Shown one piece after another: positions 1-6,050 of a DNA stretch of 9,730 nucleotides. The position numbers were made by a program, and so were the translations under genes. The DNA is taken from assembly GCA_021778575.1 (NCBI GenBank), contig JAJYCH010000111.1:1-9730 (forward strand), read 5' to 3'. Under the pieces are notes generated by a model that was given only the letters and a program-made list of their open reading frames with translations, was not told where the DNA came from and searched no databases. Position 1 is the first letter of the stretch, and each line of letters opens with the position of its first letter. This DNA comes from Planctomycetota bacterium. GTDB lineage: Bacteria; Planctomycetota; Planctomycetia; Isosphaerales; Isosphaeraceae.

Positions 1-80
1 TGACGGATCAAGGCCAGGTCTTCGGCCACGACGACCGACGAACAAAGCCCATGCTTCAACGAATTCGCGCGTGATTTCAT
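1..80 (-). CDS. N-terminal fragment of an unidentified protein (runs off the left edge)
   Basis: Reading the minus strand from an ATG at 80-78, an open frame of 26 codons continues past the left edge without a stop. It begins M-K-S-R-A-N-S-L-K-H-G-L and goes on through a valine-rich stretch to V-A-E-D-L-A-L-I-R. An AAGG at 88-85 lies 4 bases before the ATG and could serve as a ribosome-binding site. Another ATG at 92-90 is in a different frame and closes after four codons. The N-S-L-K-H-G-L string resembles the 'NALKHGL' N-termini common on short uncharacterised planctomycete proteins; this is recollection of a pattern, not a database match. No function is assigned. The gene would be divergent from the GT2 gene to its right. 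With only 26 residues visible, the call rests on the start context and the coding-like residue pattern. Confidence 0.45.
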   Translation of the reverse strand, partial: MKSRANSLKHGLCSSVVVAEDLALIR

Positions 81-474
81 CTTGCCTTCATCGGTCCGGG
101 GACCAGTCGAAAGCTGAGAATTCCGCCGATTCGCCTCAATTCGCGCGGGGGAAACGATCATGATCAGACCTCGAAACAGAGTAGGTGAACGACAACGGCA
201 CCAACGTCATATTTCGCGATTGGGGCGGCGGGTTAGCACAGTTTGTGGTTGATTCTACCAGGACAAGCCTCTCTATCCCAGATACCCCAAACTCCCGGGG
301 GATCGGGATGTCACTTCCAGATTTTCCAATCAAGAGTATGTTGTCGTAATCGGTCGATGGTTTGCGATTGCTTTGTTACACCCCGTAGCTGGACGATTGC
401 AAGCGCTCGACAGTCGTTTGGCAACGTTTCGATGTTCGGCTTGGCTTCTTGCGTCATGAATGGAGTCTAACGCA
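81..474. other. Intergenic region between divergent genes, no gene supported
   Basis: This stretch lies between the start of the left-edge minus-strand gene and the chosen start of the GT2 gene, so it should hold promoters for both. I see no convincing -35/-10 pair, no strong hairpin and no protein-like reading frame. The short open frames here (136-333 minus, 243-470 plus) have low-complexity, shadow-like translations. Base composition is somewhat more AT-rich than in the flanking coding sequence, as expected of a regulatory spacer. Confidence 0.5.
462..465 (+). promoter_or_regulatory. Ribosome-binding site selecting the GT2 start
   Basis: A GGAG at 462-465 lies 9 bases before the ATG at 475. 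The in-frame ATG at 460 has no purine-rich sequence at a suitable distance and overlaps this site. The site therefore favours translation from 475 rather than 460. Confidence 0.55.
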
Positions 475-1359
475 ATGTACCCTCATTCGGCTTCCATTTC
501 CCCATCGGCCGACTCTGTCGATTGCGACGATTTGGAGGCTCAGTCGCCTGAAGCAGAAGGCGAACGGGTGAGCTGGCTGATCAAGAATCTGGGAGAGGCA
601 ACCTGCCGCCGTCTCGGGATTTACCAGATCCCCGAGAACCTGGTTCTCTCGGTCGTGATCCCGGTTTACAACGAAAAGAACACGATCCACGAGATCCTCC
701 GACAGGTCCGCGCCGTGCCGGTTCACAAGCAGATCATCCTGGTGGATGACTGCTCGAAGGACGGAACCCGCGAGATCCTTCAGGGGATGATGGACACAGA
801 GACCGATCTGACCATCGTCTTTCACGACAAGAATCAGGGGAAAGGGGCGGCTCTCCGCACCGGTTTCGCCCACGCGCGGGGCGACATCGTGATTGTCCAG
901 GACGCCGACCTCGAATACGACCCGGCGCAATATCCCCAGCTTCTCCAGCCGATCATCGAAGGCAAGGCCGACGTCGTTTACGGCTCGCGGTTCGTGGGCG
1001 AGTCGCACCGGGTCTTGCATTTCTGGCATTCGATGGCCAACCAGATGCTCACGATGTTGTCGAACTTCTTCACCGACCTGAATTTGACCGACATGGAGGT
1101 CTGCTACAAGGTCTTCCGTCGCGAGGTCATTCAGGGGATCAAGCTTGAAAGCAACCGCTTCGGCTTCGAGCCCGAGGTGACGGCGAAGATCGCGCGGTTC
1201 CAGGTTCCCGCGCTCGGCGGGCGGCCCGCTCGACGTTGCCGGATCTACGAGATCCCTGTCAGCTACAACGGCCGCGACTACAGCGAGGGCAAGAAAATTG
1301 GAATCAAAGATGGATTCCAGGCCCTTTACTGCATCGTTCGCTACGCCTTCGCGGATTGA
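475..1359 (+). CDS. GT2 family glycosyltransferase, polyprenyl-phosphate mannose/glucose synthase-like (DPM1-type)
   Basis: This predicted cytoplasmic or membrane-associated GT2 enzyme of 294 residues likely transfers a sugar from a nucleotide donor (GDP-mannose or UDP-glucose) to polyprenyl phosphate. After a poorly conserved N-terminus of about 55 residues, the GT-A fold starts at S-V-V-I-P-V-Y-N-E (59-67). VDDCSKDGT (90-98) binds the nucleotide, NQGKGAALR (120-128) follows, and QDADLEYDP (142-150) carries the metal-binding DxD-type aspartates D143 and D145. [14 protein letters not shown] (228-241) and [17 protein letters not shown] (259-275) are the downstream segments typical of DPM1-like proteins. 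No C-terminal membrane helices are present, unlike the GtrB/DPM proteins that carry two to four. The start at 475 is preferred over the ATG at 460 because of GGAG at 462-465. The next gene is a GT39-like membrane transferase that could use the lipid-linked sugar. Family assignment is firm; sugar and lipid identity are inferred. Confidence 0.9.
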   Translation: MYPHSASISPSADSVDCDDLEAQSPEAEGERVSWLIKNLGEATCRRLGIYQIPENLVLSVVIPVYNEKNTIHEILRQVRAVPVHKQIILVDDCSKDGTREILQGMMDTETDLTIVFHDKNQGKGAALRTGFAHARGDIVIVQDADLEYDPAQYPQLLQPIIEGKADVVYGSRFVGESHRVLHFWHSMANQMLTMLSNFFTDLNLTDMEVCYKVFRREVIQGIKLESNRFGFEPEVTAKIARFQVPALGGRPARRCRIYEIPVSYNGRDYSEGKKIGIKDGFQALYCIVRYAFAD

Positions 1360-1384
1360 GCCGGCGCTGGTTGATGGGAAGATC

Positions 1385-1421
1385 AATGGTGATGGTTCAT
1401 TTCTGATGAGCCATCACATTT
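1385..1421 (+). terminator. Hairpin downstream of the GT2 gene, possible terminator
   Basis: Bases 1389-1400 pair with 1406-1417 (12 pairs, one of them G-U) around a 5-base loop. After a 2x2 internal mismatch, three more pairs join 1385-1387 to 1419-1421. The hairpin lies about 25 bases after the GT2 stop codon. It is followed by moderately T-rich sequence (TTTGATTTGATC) rather than a clean T-run, so it could be a weak intrinsic terminator or a 3'-end stabiliser. Confidence 0.45.
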
Positions 1422-1460
1422 GATTTGATCATGCACCGTTTTGATCTCGATTGTTCCGAT

Positions 1461-1537
1461 GGGAGATCGCCGGACGAGCCTTCGCGCGAACCGTGAACAT
1501 CGGAATGGTTGTCTGCGTCTGGGTTCTGCGATCTCCC
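1461..1537 (+). other. Paired segments in the spacer before the GT39-like gene, possible structured leader
   Basis: GGGAGATCGC at 1461-1470 is the exact reverse complement of GCGATCTCCC at 1528-1537. Inside them a GAACC near 1484 can pair with GGTTC at 1522-1526, giving a possible branched fold of about 77 bases roughly 90 bases before the next start codon. It could be a leader RNA structure or chance pairing in GC-rich DNA. It matches no riboswitch class that I recognise. Confidence 0.2.
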
Positions 1538-1615
1538 CGTGAACCCTTTCCAGGATCGGGCTTTCTCGCCATCATTCGCACCGCATGAATGCGTGCGGCA
1601 CCAGGATGGACATCG

Positions 1616-1621
1616 AAGGGA
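1616..1621 (+). promoter_or_regulatory. Ribosome-binding site selecting the GT39-like start
   Basis: AAGGGA at 1616-1621 lies 8 bases before the ATG at 1630 and is the best Shine-Dalgarno match in this stretch. The in-frame ATGs at 1585 and 1606 lack one at proper spacing, and the ATG at 1651 is preceded only by a weak ACCGGG. Confidence 0.55.
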
Positions 1622-1629
1622 TTCACCAG

Positions 1630-3147
1630 ATGAACGCCGTGGCAACCGGGATGCGTGTAGGCTGGTTCAGTCAGAAAATCATTCTTGCTTATGGGTTAGG
1701 GTCGCTCCTGTTCCTGACCTCGGCGGGTCTCCTGAAATTTTTGCCGGCCCGGACTTTGGGCGACGTCATTTTCAGCTTGTCACCTCGCCCCGAAGGTCGG
1801 GGGACGGAAGATCTCGACCGCCAGAAAACTCGTGAGGCCGTCGCCAAGTTATCGCCAATCCTGGCTAAATTTGGCCTGGCGTTCCTGGGTGTGGCGTTGC
1901 TGGCCCGGGGGGTCCGGTCGGTCGAGTTCGCGTCGAAGGATCATGATCCGGAGGGGATCGCGACCGATGATCCCGACGGTCCGACCCATCGGGGCCGGTT
2001 CCGGGCGCTCGACTGGGCGGTGCCGACGTTGCTGGCGATTCTGGTCCTGGGTCAGATCGCGCCGATGATGAAGCGACCGCTGATCGGCGACGAACTCGTC
2101 AATTATGAACAACACCTGAGGATTCCGTTCACCGGCATGCTCACCACGATGGGCGGGGCGAACAACCAGCTCGGCTATTCGGTCCTGGCCTGGGTGAGCC
2201 TCCGGGTCTTTGGCGACTCGCCGTTCAGTGTCCGCCTTCCCGCGCTGCTGGGGGCGATGCTTCTGCCGGCCGTCGCTTACCGATTCAGCTTGAAGGAACT
2301 GGGCCGGCCCGGTGCGACGATGCTCGGCCTGCTCCTGGCGATCTGGCCGGACACCATCATGGCCGGGATACAAGGGCGATCTTATAGCTTGTTGATGATG
2401 ATTTCGATCATTCACTTGTACTACTTCAAGAAATTCGCCACGCGCCCCGACCGCTCGACGGCCTGGCCCTTCGCGGCAAGCCTGGCTGTGGCATACACGT
2501 TACACATGTGGTTCGTGATCGTCGCCGGGGCCGAGTTGGTTTTCCTGGCCCTGCTCAAGCTTGCCGACCGGCTCGGCTGGGAGCCGATCGGCCTGAGGAC
2601 CCCGCTCCGGATCGAGACATTCCTGCTCTTTCTGACCCTGGGCGGGTTAGGCGGTTCGATCGTCCAGGCGGGAATCTTGCCCAAGTTCTTCTTCATCCTG
2701 ACCCAGAAGAACGTGGTCACGATCGATGCCAGGCTTGTTCTTCACTGCATGAACGAATGTGTTCAAGGGTTGTCGCTGACGACGGAATCCGTCCCCCTCG
2801 ACTATCGGTTTGCCTGGGGAACGCAGGCCCTCCGGGTGGGCGTCGACGTGGTCGCCCTGGTCGGTCTGCTGGCCTGTGTCCGGGTGGCCTGGATCGACTC
2901 GGGAGCCCGGTTCGTGATCGTCTTCGCGGGCGTTGTCGCCCTGAGCTTCTTTGCGTTCGCTTATATCCAGAAGCCTGTTTATCTCTATGCCCGGTTCTTC
3001 CTGGTCCTTCCCATGATCCTGGCCTGGGCCGCTGCCCGGGGCTGGAGCTTCCTTCTCGACCCGACCATGGCTCGAAGCCAGGCGAATGTCTCGTCCTGGC
3101 TCAATTTCCGGGTTGCCAGGTCGGTCGATTTCGGGGAAGCCCCATAA
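1630..3147 (+). CDS. GT39/PMT-like integral membrane glycosyltransferase
   Basis: This is a 505-residue polytopic inner-membrane protein that probably transfers a sugar from a polyprenyl-phosphate donor on the periplasmic side, like GT39 protein O-mannosyltransferases and ArnT-type enzymes. A hydrophobic pair near residues 17-40 and 78-95 precedes a hydrophilic segment (97-127). The family-like part starts near 128 with a membrane helix followed by IGDELVNYE (152-160), whose D154-E155 matches the acidic pair in the first external loop of PMT enzymes. Next come N-Q-L-G-Y-S-V-L-A-W (179-188), RLPALLGAM (202-210) and IQGRSYSLLMM (247-257), all in the usual order for PMT_2 proteins. About ten hydrophobic helices follow to near residue 475, with a short polar tail. 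The N-terminal extension with its own helices is less typical. The start is set by AAGGGA at 1616-1621. It lies 270 bases after the GT2 gene on the same strand, consistent with a donor-maker and donor-user pair. Acceptor and sugar are unknown. Confidence 0.75.
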   Translation: MNAVATGMRVGWFSQKIILAYGLGSLLFLTSAGLLKFLPARTLGDVIFSLSPRPEGRGTEDLDRQKTREAVAKLSPILAKFGLAFLGVALLARGVRSVEFASKDHDPEGIATDDPDGPTHRGRFRALDWAVPTLLAILVLGQIAPMMKRPLIGDELVNYEQHLRIPFTGMLTTMGGANNQLGYSVLAWVSLRVFGDSPFSVRLPALLGAMLLPAVAYRFSLKELGRPGATMLGLLLAIWPDTIMAGIQGRSYSLLMMISIIHLYYFKKFATRPDRSTAWPFAASLAVAYTLHMWFVIVAGAELVFLALLKLADRLGWEPIGLRTPLRIETFLLFLTLGGLGGSIVQAGILPKFFFILTQKNVVTIDARLVLHCMNECVQGLSLTTESVPLDYRFAWGTQALRVGVDVVALVGLLACVRVAWIDSGARFVIVFAGVVALSFFAFAYIQKPVYLYARFFLVLPMILAWAAARGWSFLLDPTMARSQANVSSWLNFRVARSVDFGEAP

Positions 3148-3164
3148 GTCCAGAGAGGTTGCCA

Positions 3165-3345
3165 CGGGAAGTAAAATATCAAAAAGGGGACATCGTGCGT
3201 TTCAAGTTGGCCGGAGCGAATGACGAGGGCAGCCGAGAGCGGGAGCTCAAACGGTCTGGACTTCCGGTTCCCCCTTCTTGGCGCAATCTCGATGCAATCC
3301 TTAAGATGAAATGAGGGGGACCGGCACCATCTCGGGTGTCCCCGA
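3165..3345. repeat. Possible relic of a small mobile repeat between the GT39-like and M50 genes
   Basis: The 218-base spacer holds two related GGGGAC-containing motifs: AAAAAGGGGACATCGTGC near 3180 and GAGGGGGACCGGCACC at 3313-3328. The second forms a hairpin with GTCCCC at 3338-3343. Such GGGGAC-xx-GCACC strings recall ends of REP/RAYT-associated palindromic elements, but this is pattern memory only. No transposase remains and the two motifs are imperfect copies. Confidence 0.2.
3316..3343 (+). promoter_or_regulatory. Hairpin in the leader of the M50 protease gene
   Basis: GGGGAC at 3316-3321 is the reverse complement of GTCCCC at 3338-3343, and CACC at 3325-3328 can pair with GGTG at 3335-3338 as an alternative inner stem. 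It ends 22 bases before the chosen ATG at 3366 and covers the alternative GTG start at 3336, which makes that start less likely. No T-run follows, so it is not an obvious terminator. Confidence 0.3.
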
Positions 3346-3365
3346 GGACTTTGGGGCCTTCGCGC

Positions 3366-4475
3366 ATGTCGTGGTCGTGGAAAATCTGTCGGCTGGCGGG
3401 TATCCCGGTTTATCTTCACTGGACTTTTTTGATCCTGATCGCCTGGGTGGTCTATGGTCACTGGGCGGCGGGGAACGACCTGGCGACCACGGCGGAAGGT
3501 GTTGGTTTTGTCCTTTCCATCTTCGGTTGCGTTGTTCTTCATGAGCTTGGCCATGCTCTAGCGGCCCGGCGCTATGGAGTTGCCACGGCGGATATCACGC
3601 TCTTGCCGATCGGTGGCGTGGCCCGGCTCGAACGGATGCCCGAGCGACCGTCCGAGGAACTGGTCGTCGCCATCGCCGGACCTCTGGTCAACGTGGCGAT
3701 CGTGGCGACGCTCTGGCTCGCCGGAGTCCGGGTCCCATCGAGCAGTCAGGACCCGCAGTTTCTGGTTGATGGCTCGTTCTTGCCCAAACTGATGACGGTG
3801 AACGTCTTTCTCTTCCTGTTCAATCTTCTGCCGGCGTTTCCGATGGATGGCGGGCGGGTTCTTCGGGCGTTGCTCGCGCTCCGGATGGAGTACAGTCGAG
3901 CCACGAACCTGGCCGCGAGGATCGGCCAGTTCATGGCGATCCTGTTCGGTTATTTCGGGCTCACGACCGGCAACCCGATGCTCTTGCTGATCGCCCTGTT
4001 CGTCTGGATCGGAGCCGAGGGAGAGGCCCGGCAGGTTCTCGAACGGGTCTCGTTGCGCGATATCCCGATCCGATCGGCGATGCTCACCGATTACAAAACT
4101 CTGGCCCCGTCCGACACCTTGGGGCATGCCGTCGGGCTGCTCCTGGCCGGGACCCAGCAGGATTTTCCGGTCCTTGGTGTCGGTCAGGCCGATCGGGTCT
4201 TGACCCGTGACGCCCTGCTCGCCGGGCTCGCCCGAGGCGGGAATGACTTGCTCGTCGGTGATGCGCCGCTTATCGAACTCGGCCGGGTCGAGATCGGCGA
4301 GCCGCTCGCCCCGGCGATCGCCCGGCTCCGTCAAGGGGGGGAGCCCTGCCTGGAAGTGACCGAGCACGGGCGGCCGGTCGGACTCCTCACGATTGAAAAT
4401 GTTGGCGAGTTCTTGATGGTCCGGACCGCGCTGGCGACCGCGAGACAAGCGAAGCTTGAGCCGATTTCGGGGTGA
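3366..4475 (+). CDS. M50 family site-2-type zinc metalloprotease with C-terminal CBS-like region (SpoIVFB-like)
   Basis: This is an intramembrane zinc protease of 369 residues predicted to cut a membrane-bound substrate within its helix, as in release of anti-sigma factors. The N-terminus MSWSWKICRLAGIPVYLHWT matches the usual opening of SpoIVFB-like M50B proteins. The catalytic HELGH is at residues 59-63 (H59 and H63 bind zinc, E60 is the base). AGPLVN (104-109) and N-L-L-P-A-F-P-M-D-G-G-R (153-164), with the third zinc ligand D161, complete the core, so all key residues are present. Five or six membrane helices cover about 14-215. Residues 237-350 look like a divergent CBS pair, a possible nucleotide-sensing module: SAMLTDYKTLAPSDTLGHA starts the first half and E-H-G-R-P-V-G-L-L-T-I-E-N ends the second. 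The start at 3366 is chosen by family alignment and GGGG at 3353-3356; a GTG at 3336 would add ten unrelated residues. No sigma or anti-sigma gene is nearby, so the substrate is unknown. Confidence 0.9.
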   Translation: MSWSWKICRLAGIPVYLHWTFLILIAWVVYGHWAAGNDLATTAEGVGFVLSIFGCVVLHELGHALAARRYGVATADITLLPIGGVARLERMPERPSEELVVAIAGPLVNVAIVATLWLAGVRVPSSSQDPQFLVDGSFLPKLMTVNVFLFLFNLLPAFPMDGGRVLRALLALRMEYSRATNLAARIGQFMAILFGYFGLTTGNPMLLLIALFVWIGAEGEARQVLERVSLRDIPIRSAMLTDYKTLAPSDTLGHAVGLLLAGTQQDFPVLGVGQADRVLTRDALLAGLARGGNDLLVGDAPLIELGRVEIGEPLAPAIARLRQGGEPCLEVTEHGRPVGLLTIENVGEFLMVRTALATARQAKLEPISG

Positions 4476-4483
4476 TCGATCGC

Positions 4484-5791
4484 TCAAGGGGCCGGCTTCG
4501 GGGCACTCAACGCGTCGCCCGGTTCCATCCCTTCGGGTAGCTCGGCGAGGTAAGATCCAATCAGGTCGGCATACGTCTTCGCGGGCTGGCCGTGGTCGAT
4601 CTGGTAGGCTCGTTCGGCCATCTGGAGCCGCCAGTGATCGAAAATGCCGGGTTCGAAATCGAGCCGGGCGATCGCCGAGCTATAACCCGGCATGAGAAAC
4701 CTCACGGCCGAGTGGTCGGCCCAACCGGACAAGGCTTCGGGACCGATCGAGCGAAGTTGCCAGGGGGTCCGGTCGTCGTTTTCATAGAGCATATATTGCT
4801 CGGAAAAGAGCTTGGGACGAGCCCAGCGCGGCCGATCAATCTGCGCCAGGAGACCGGCGGTGATCAGCCGGTTCACCCGATGACTTCGCTCCGGTTCGCG
4901 AAGCAGGAACAGACGGGTCGCGCTGACGCCGGTCAGATTCATATACCAGTAAGTTTCCAGGTTCGATTCATCGATCCCGTACCGTTTCCAGTCGGACGGA
5001 TGATCGAGCGCGTCGCGAATCACGTAATATTCGACCCGGATCATTGTCGATTTGGGCGGGGTCATGGCCTGGCAGACCTCGATATCGCGGATCGCCTGAC
5101 GCAGGAGCGCCGAGGTCTGCGCGGGATGCTGGGTCCACTGGACAATCGACGGCTGAGCGACGGTGAGGATCACGTGGCCGATGAGTCGCTGAATCAAACC
5201 GCCGTATCGTCCGGCGTGTCGGCTCGACCGGATCACTCCTCGATAATAGACCCAGGCCCCTTCGAGGTCGCCGGCCTCGCGTCGTCGAGCCCCTTCGGTC
5301 AGGGCCATCCGGTTGAATTCGCGGAACGACTGGATCAGGTCGAGGTTGGATGAGATCTGCATCTGGTTCGGTTGGCGAAGCAGAAAGTCAGGGCGTTCGG
5401 TCGCCTGGAGCCAGGTGGCGAGCGCCGGTCGGTTCTCTTCGACCCATTGACGGAGCAGCGGATCGGCTGTCGCCCAGGCGTCGAACTTATACCCTCTCAT
5501 ATAGAGACTCTGGACCGACGGAAGCGGCCTGTGCATCAGGGCGACCGCTTGTTCATAGAGCGGCCGGGCGTTGTCCGATTCGGCGAGGGTGACGGTGCCG
5601 TACTTCGCCACGTCGAACGGCTCAACAATGTTCGGCAGTCGCCAGAGATGCAGCTCGCGCCAGGACAGCGCCGAGCCCGCCAGAAAGATCAACGAATAAA
5701 GCAGCACCAACCCCCGGCGCTTCCAGCCCTTCGAGCGCTCGAGCCACTTCAGCGGCAGGATCAGGTAGTCGACCAACCCTGGTTTTTCCAT
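4484..5791 (-). CDS. Hypothetical membrane-anchored protein, planctomycete type
   Basis: I do not recognise a named family for this 435-residue protein. A short cytoplasmic N-terminus rich in K/R (residues 13-26, K-W-L-E-R-S-K-G-W-K-R-R) precedes one membrane helix at about 27-43 (LVLLYSLIFLAGSALSW). The rest is soluble, mostly helical and probably periplasmic. It contains NARPLYEQAVALM near residue 76, a repeat-like helical stretch (R-R-R-E-A-G-D-L-E-G-A-W-V-Y-Y-R-G, about 175-191) and a C-terminal A-E-R-A-Y-Q-I-D-H-G...Y-L-A-E-L-P-E-G motif. That last pattern resembles the tails of many planctomycete hypothetical proteins (Y-x-x-D-H-G...Y-L-P-x-L-P). No catalytic motif is visible. The start is set at ATG 5791-5789, with a G-run 7 bases upstream (5804-5799). 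A longer frame from 6001 would be encoded by the inverted-repeat element and is rejected. The gene converges with the M50 gene, leaving 8 bases between stop codons. Confidence 0.8.
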   Translation of the reverse strand: MEKPGLVDYLILPLKWLERSKGWKRRGLVLLYSLIFLAGSALSWRELHLWRLPNIVEPFDVAKYGTVTLAESDNARPLYEQAVALMHRPLPSVQSLYMRGYKFDAWATADPLLRQWVEENRPALATWLQATERPDFLLRQPNQMQISSNLDLIQSFREFNRMALTEGARRREAGDLEGAWVYYRGVIRSSRHAGRYGGLIQRLIGHVILTVAQPSIVQWTQHPAQTSALLRQAIRDIEVCQAMTPPKSTMIRVEYYVIRDALDHPSDWKRYGIDESNLETYWYMNLTGVSATRLFLLREPERSHRVNRLITAGLLAQIDRPRWARPKLFSEQYMLYENDDRTPWQLRSIGPEALSGWADHSAVRFLMPGYSSAIARLDFEPGIFDHWRLQMAERAYQIDHGQPAKTYADLIGSYLAELPEGMEPGDALSAPKPAP

Positions 5792-5904
5792 CGCGCCGCC
5801 CCCCAGTGCCCGAAGTCGATCGCCAGCTCTCTCCGTGAGAGTAGCCGGAAATCGAATCTGGGACAAGAGTCCGAGGTGGAGAGTCAGGAGGATTGTGAGG
5901 TCTG

Positions 5905-6013
5905 GTAGGGTCCGCTCTGCGGACCGTGGTTGCGGGCTTCGCCAGACCACGGGGCAACGACCGGACCTTCGAGATTTGTGGATCGAAACCACGGTCCGCA
6001 CAGCGGACCCTAC
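5905..6013. repeat. MITE-like element with 27-base inverted ends
   Basis: Bases 5905-5931 and 5987-6013 are reverse complements with a single mismatch. Each outer end starts with GTAGGGTCCGC, so the pairing stretches to a TA dinucleotide one base inside each edge. That fits an element with TA ends or a TA target duplication, as for IS630/mariner-type small elements. The 55-base middle can form an alternative inner hairpin, since CCGTGGT near 5924 pairs with ACCACGG near 5946. It has no coding capacity. It lies 37 bases beyond the plsY stop codon, where the long stem could also act as a bidirectional transcription terminator. No second copy occurs in this window. Confidence 0.75.
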
Positions 6014-6050
6014 AATTGATGCAACCCCGGCGCTTTGCTTGGACCAGATT

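Noticed and set aside
136..470. Short open frames of 65 and 75 codons before the GT2 gene
   Set aside because: They have no ribosome-binding sites of note and no recognisable protein pattern, and one overlaps the GT2 start.
454..1386. 310-codon minus-strand open frame opposite the GT2 gene
   Set aside because: It mirrors the GT2 coding frame, contains no family motif, and is explained by codon bias on the opposite strand.
3148..3261. Seven-base inverted repeat GTCCAGA/TCTGGAC flanking 100 bases
   Set aside because: Too short and too far apart to separate from chance in this composition.
3558..4487. 309-codon minus-strand open frame opposite the M50 gene
   Set aside because: The plus strand encodes the complete HELGH protease; the opposite translation is a D/R/Q-rich shadow.
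5792..6001. N-terminal extension of the 435-residue protein from an ATG at 6001
   Set aside because: Most of the extra 70 codons lie within or next to the inverted-repeat element and read as an artificial arginine-rich sequence. The ATG at 5791 has a G-rich upstream segment and starts a sensible membrane-anchor N-terminus.
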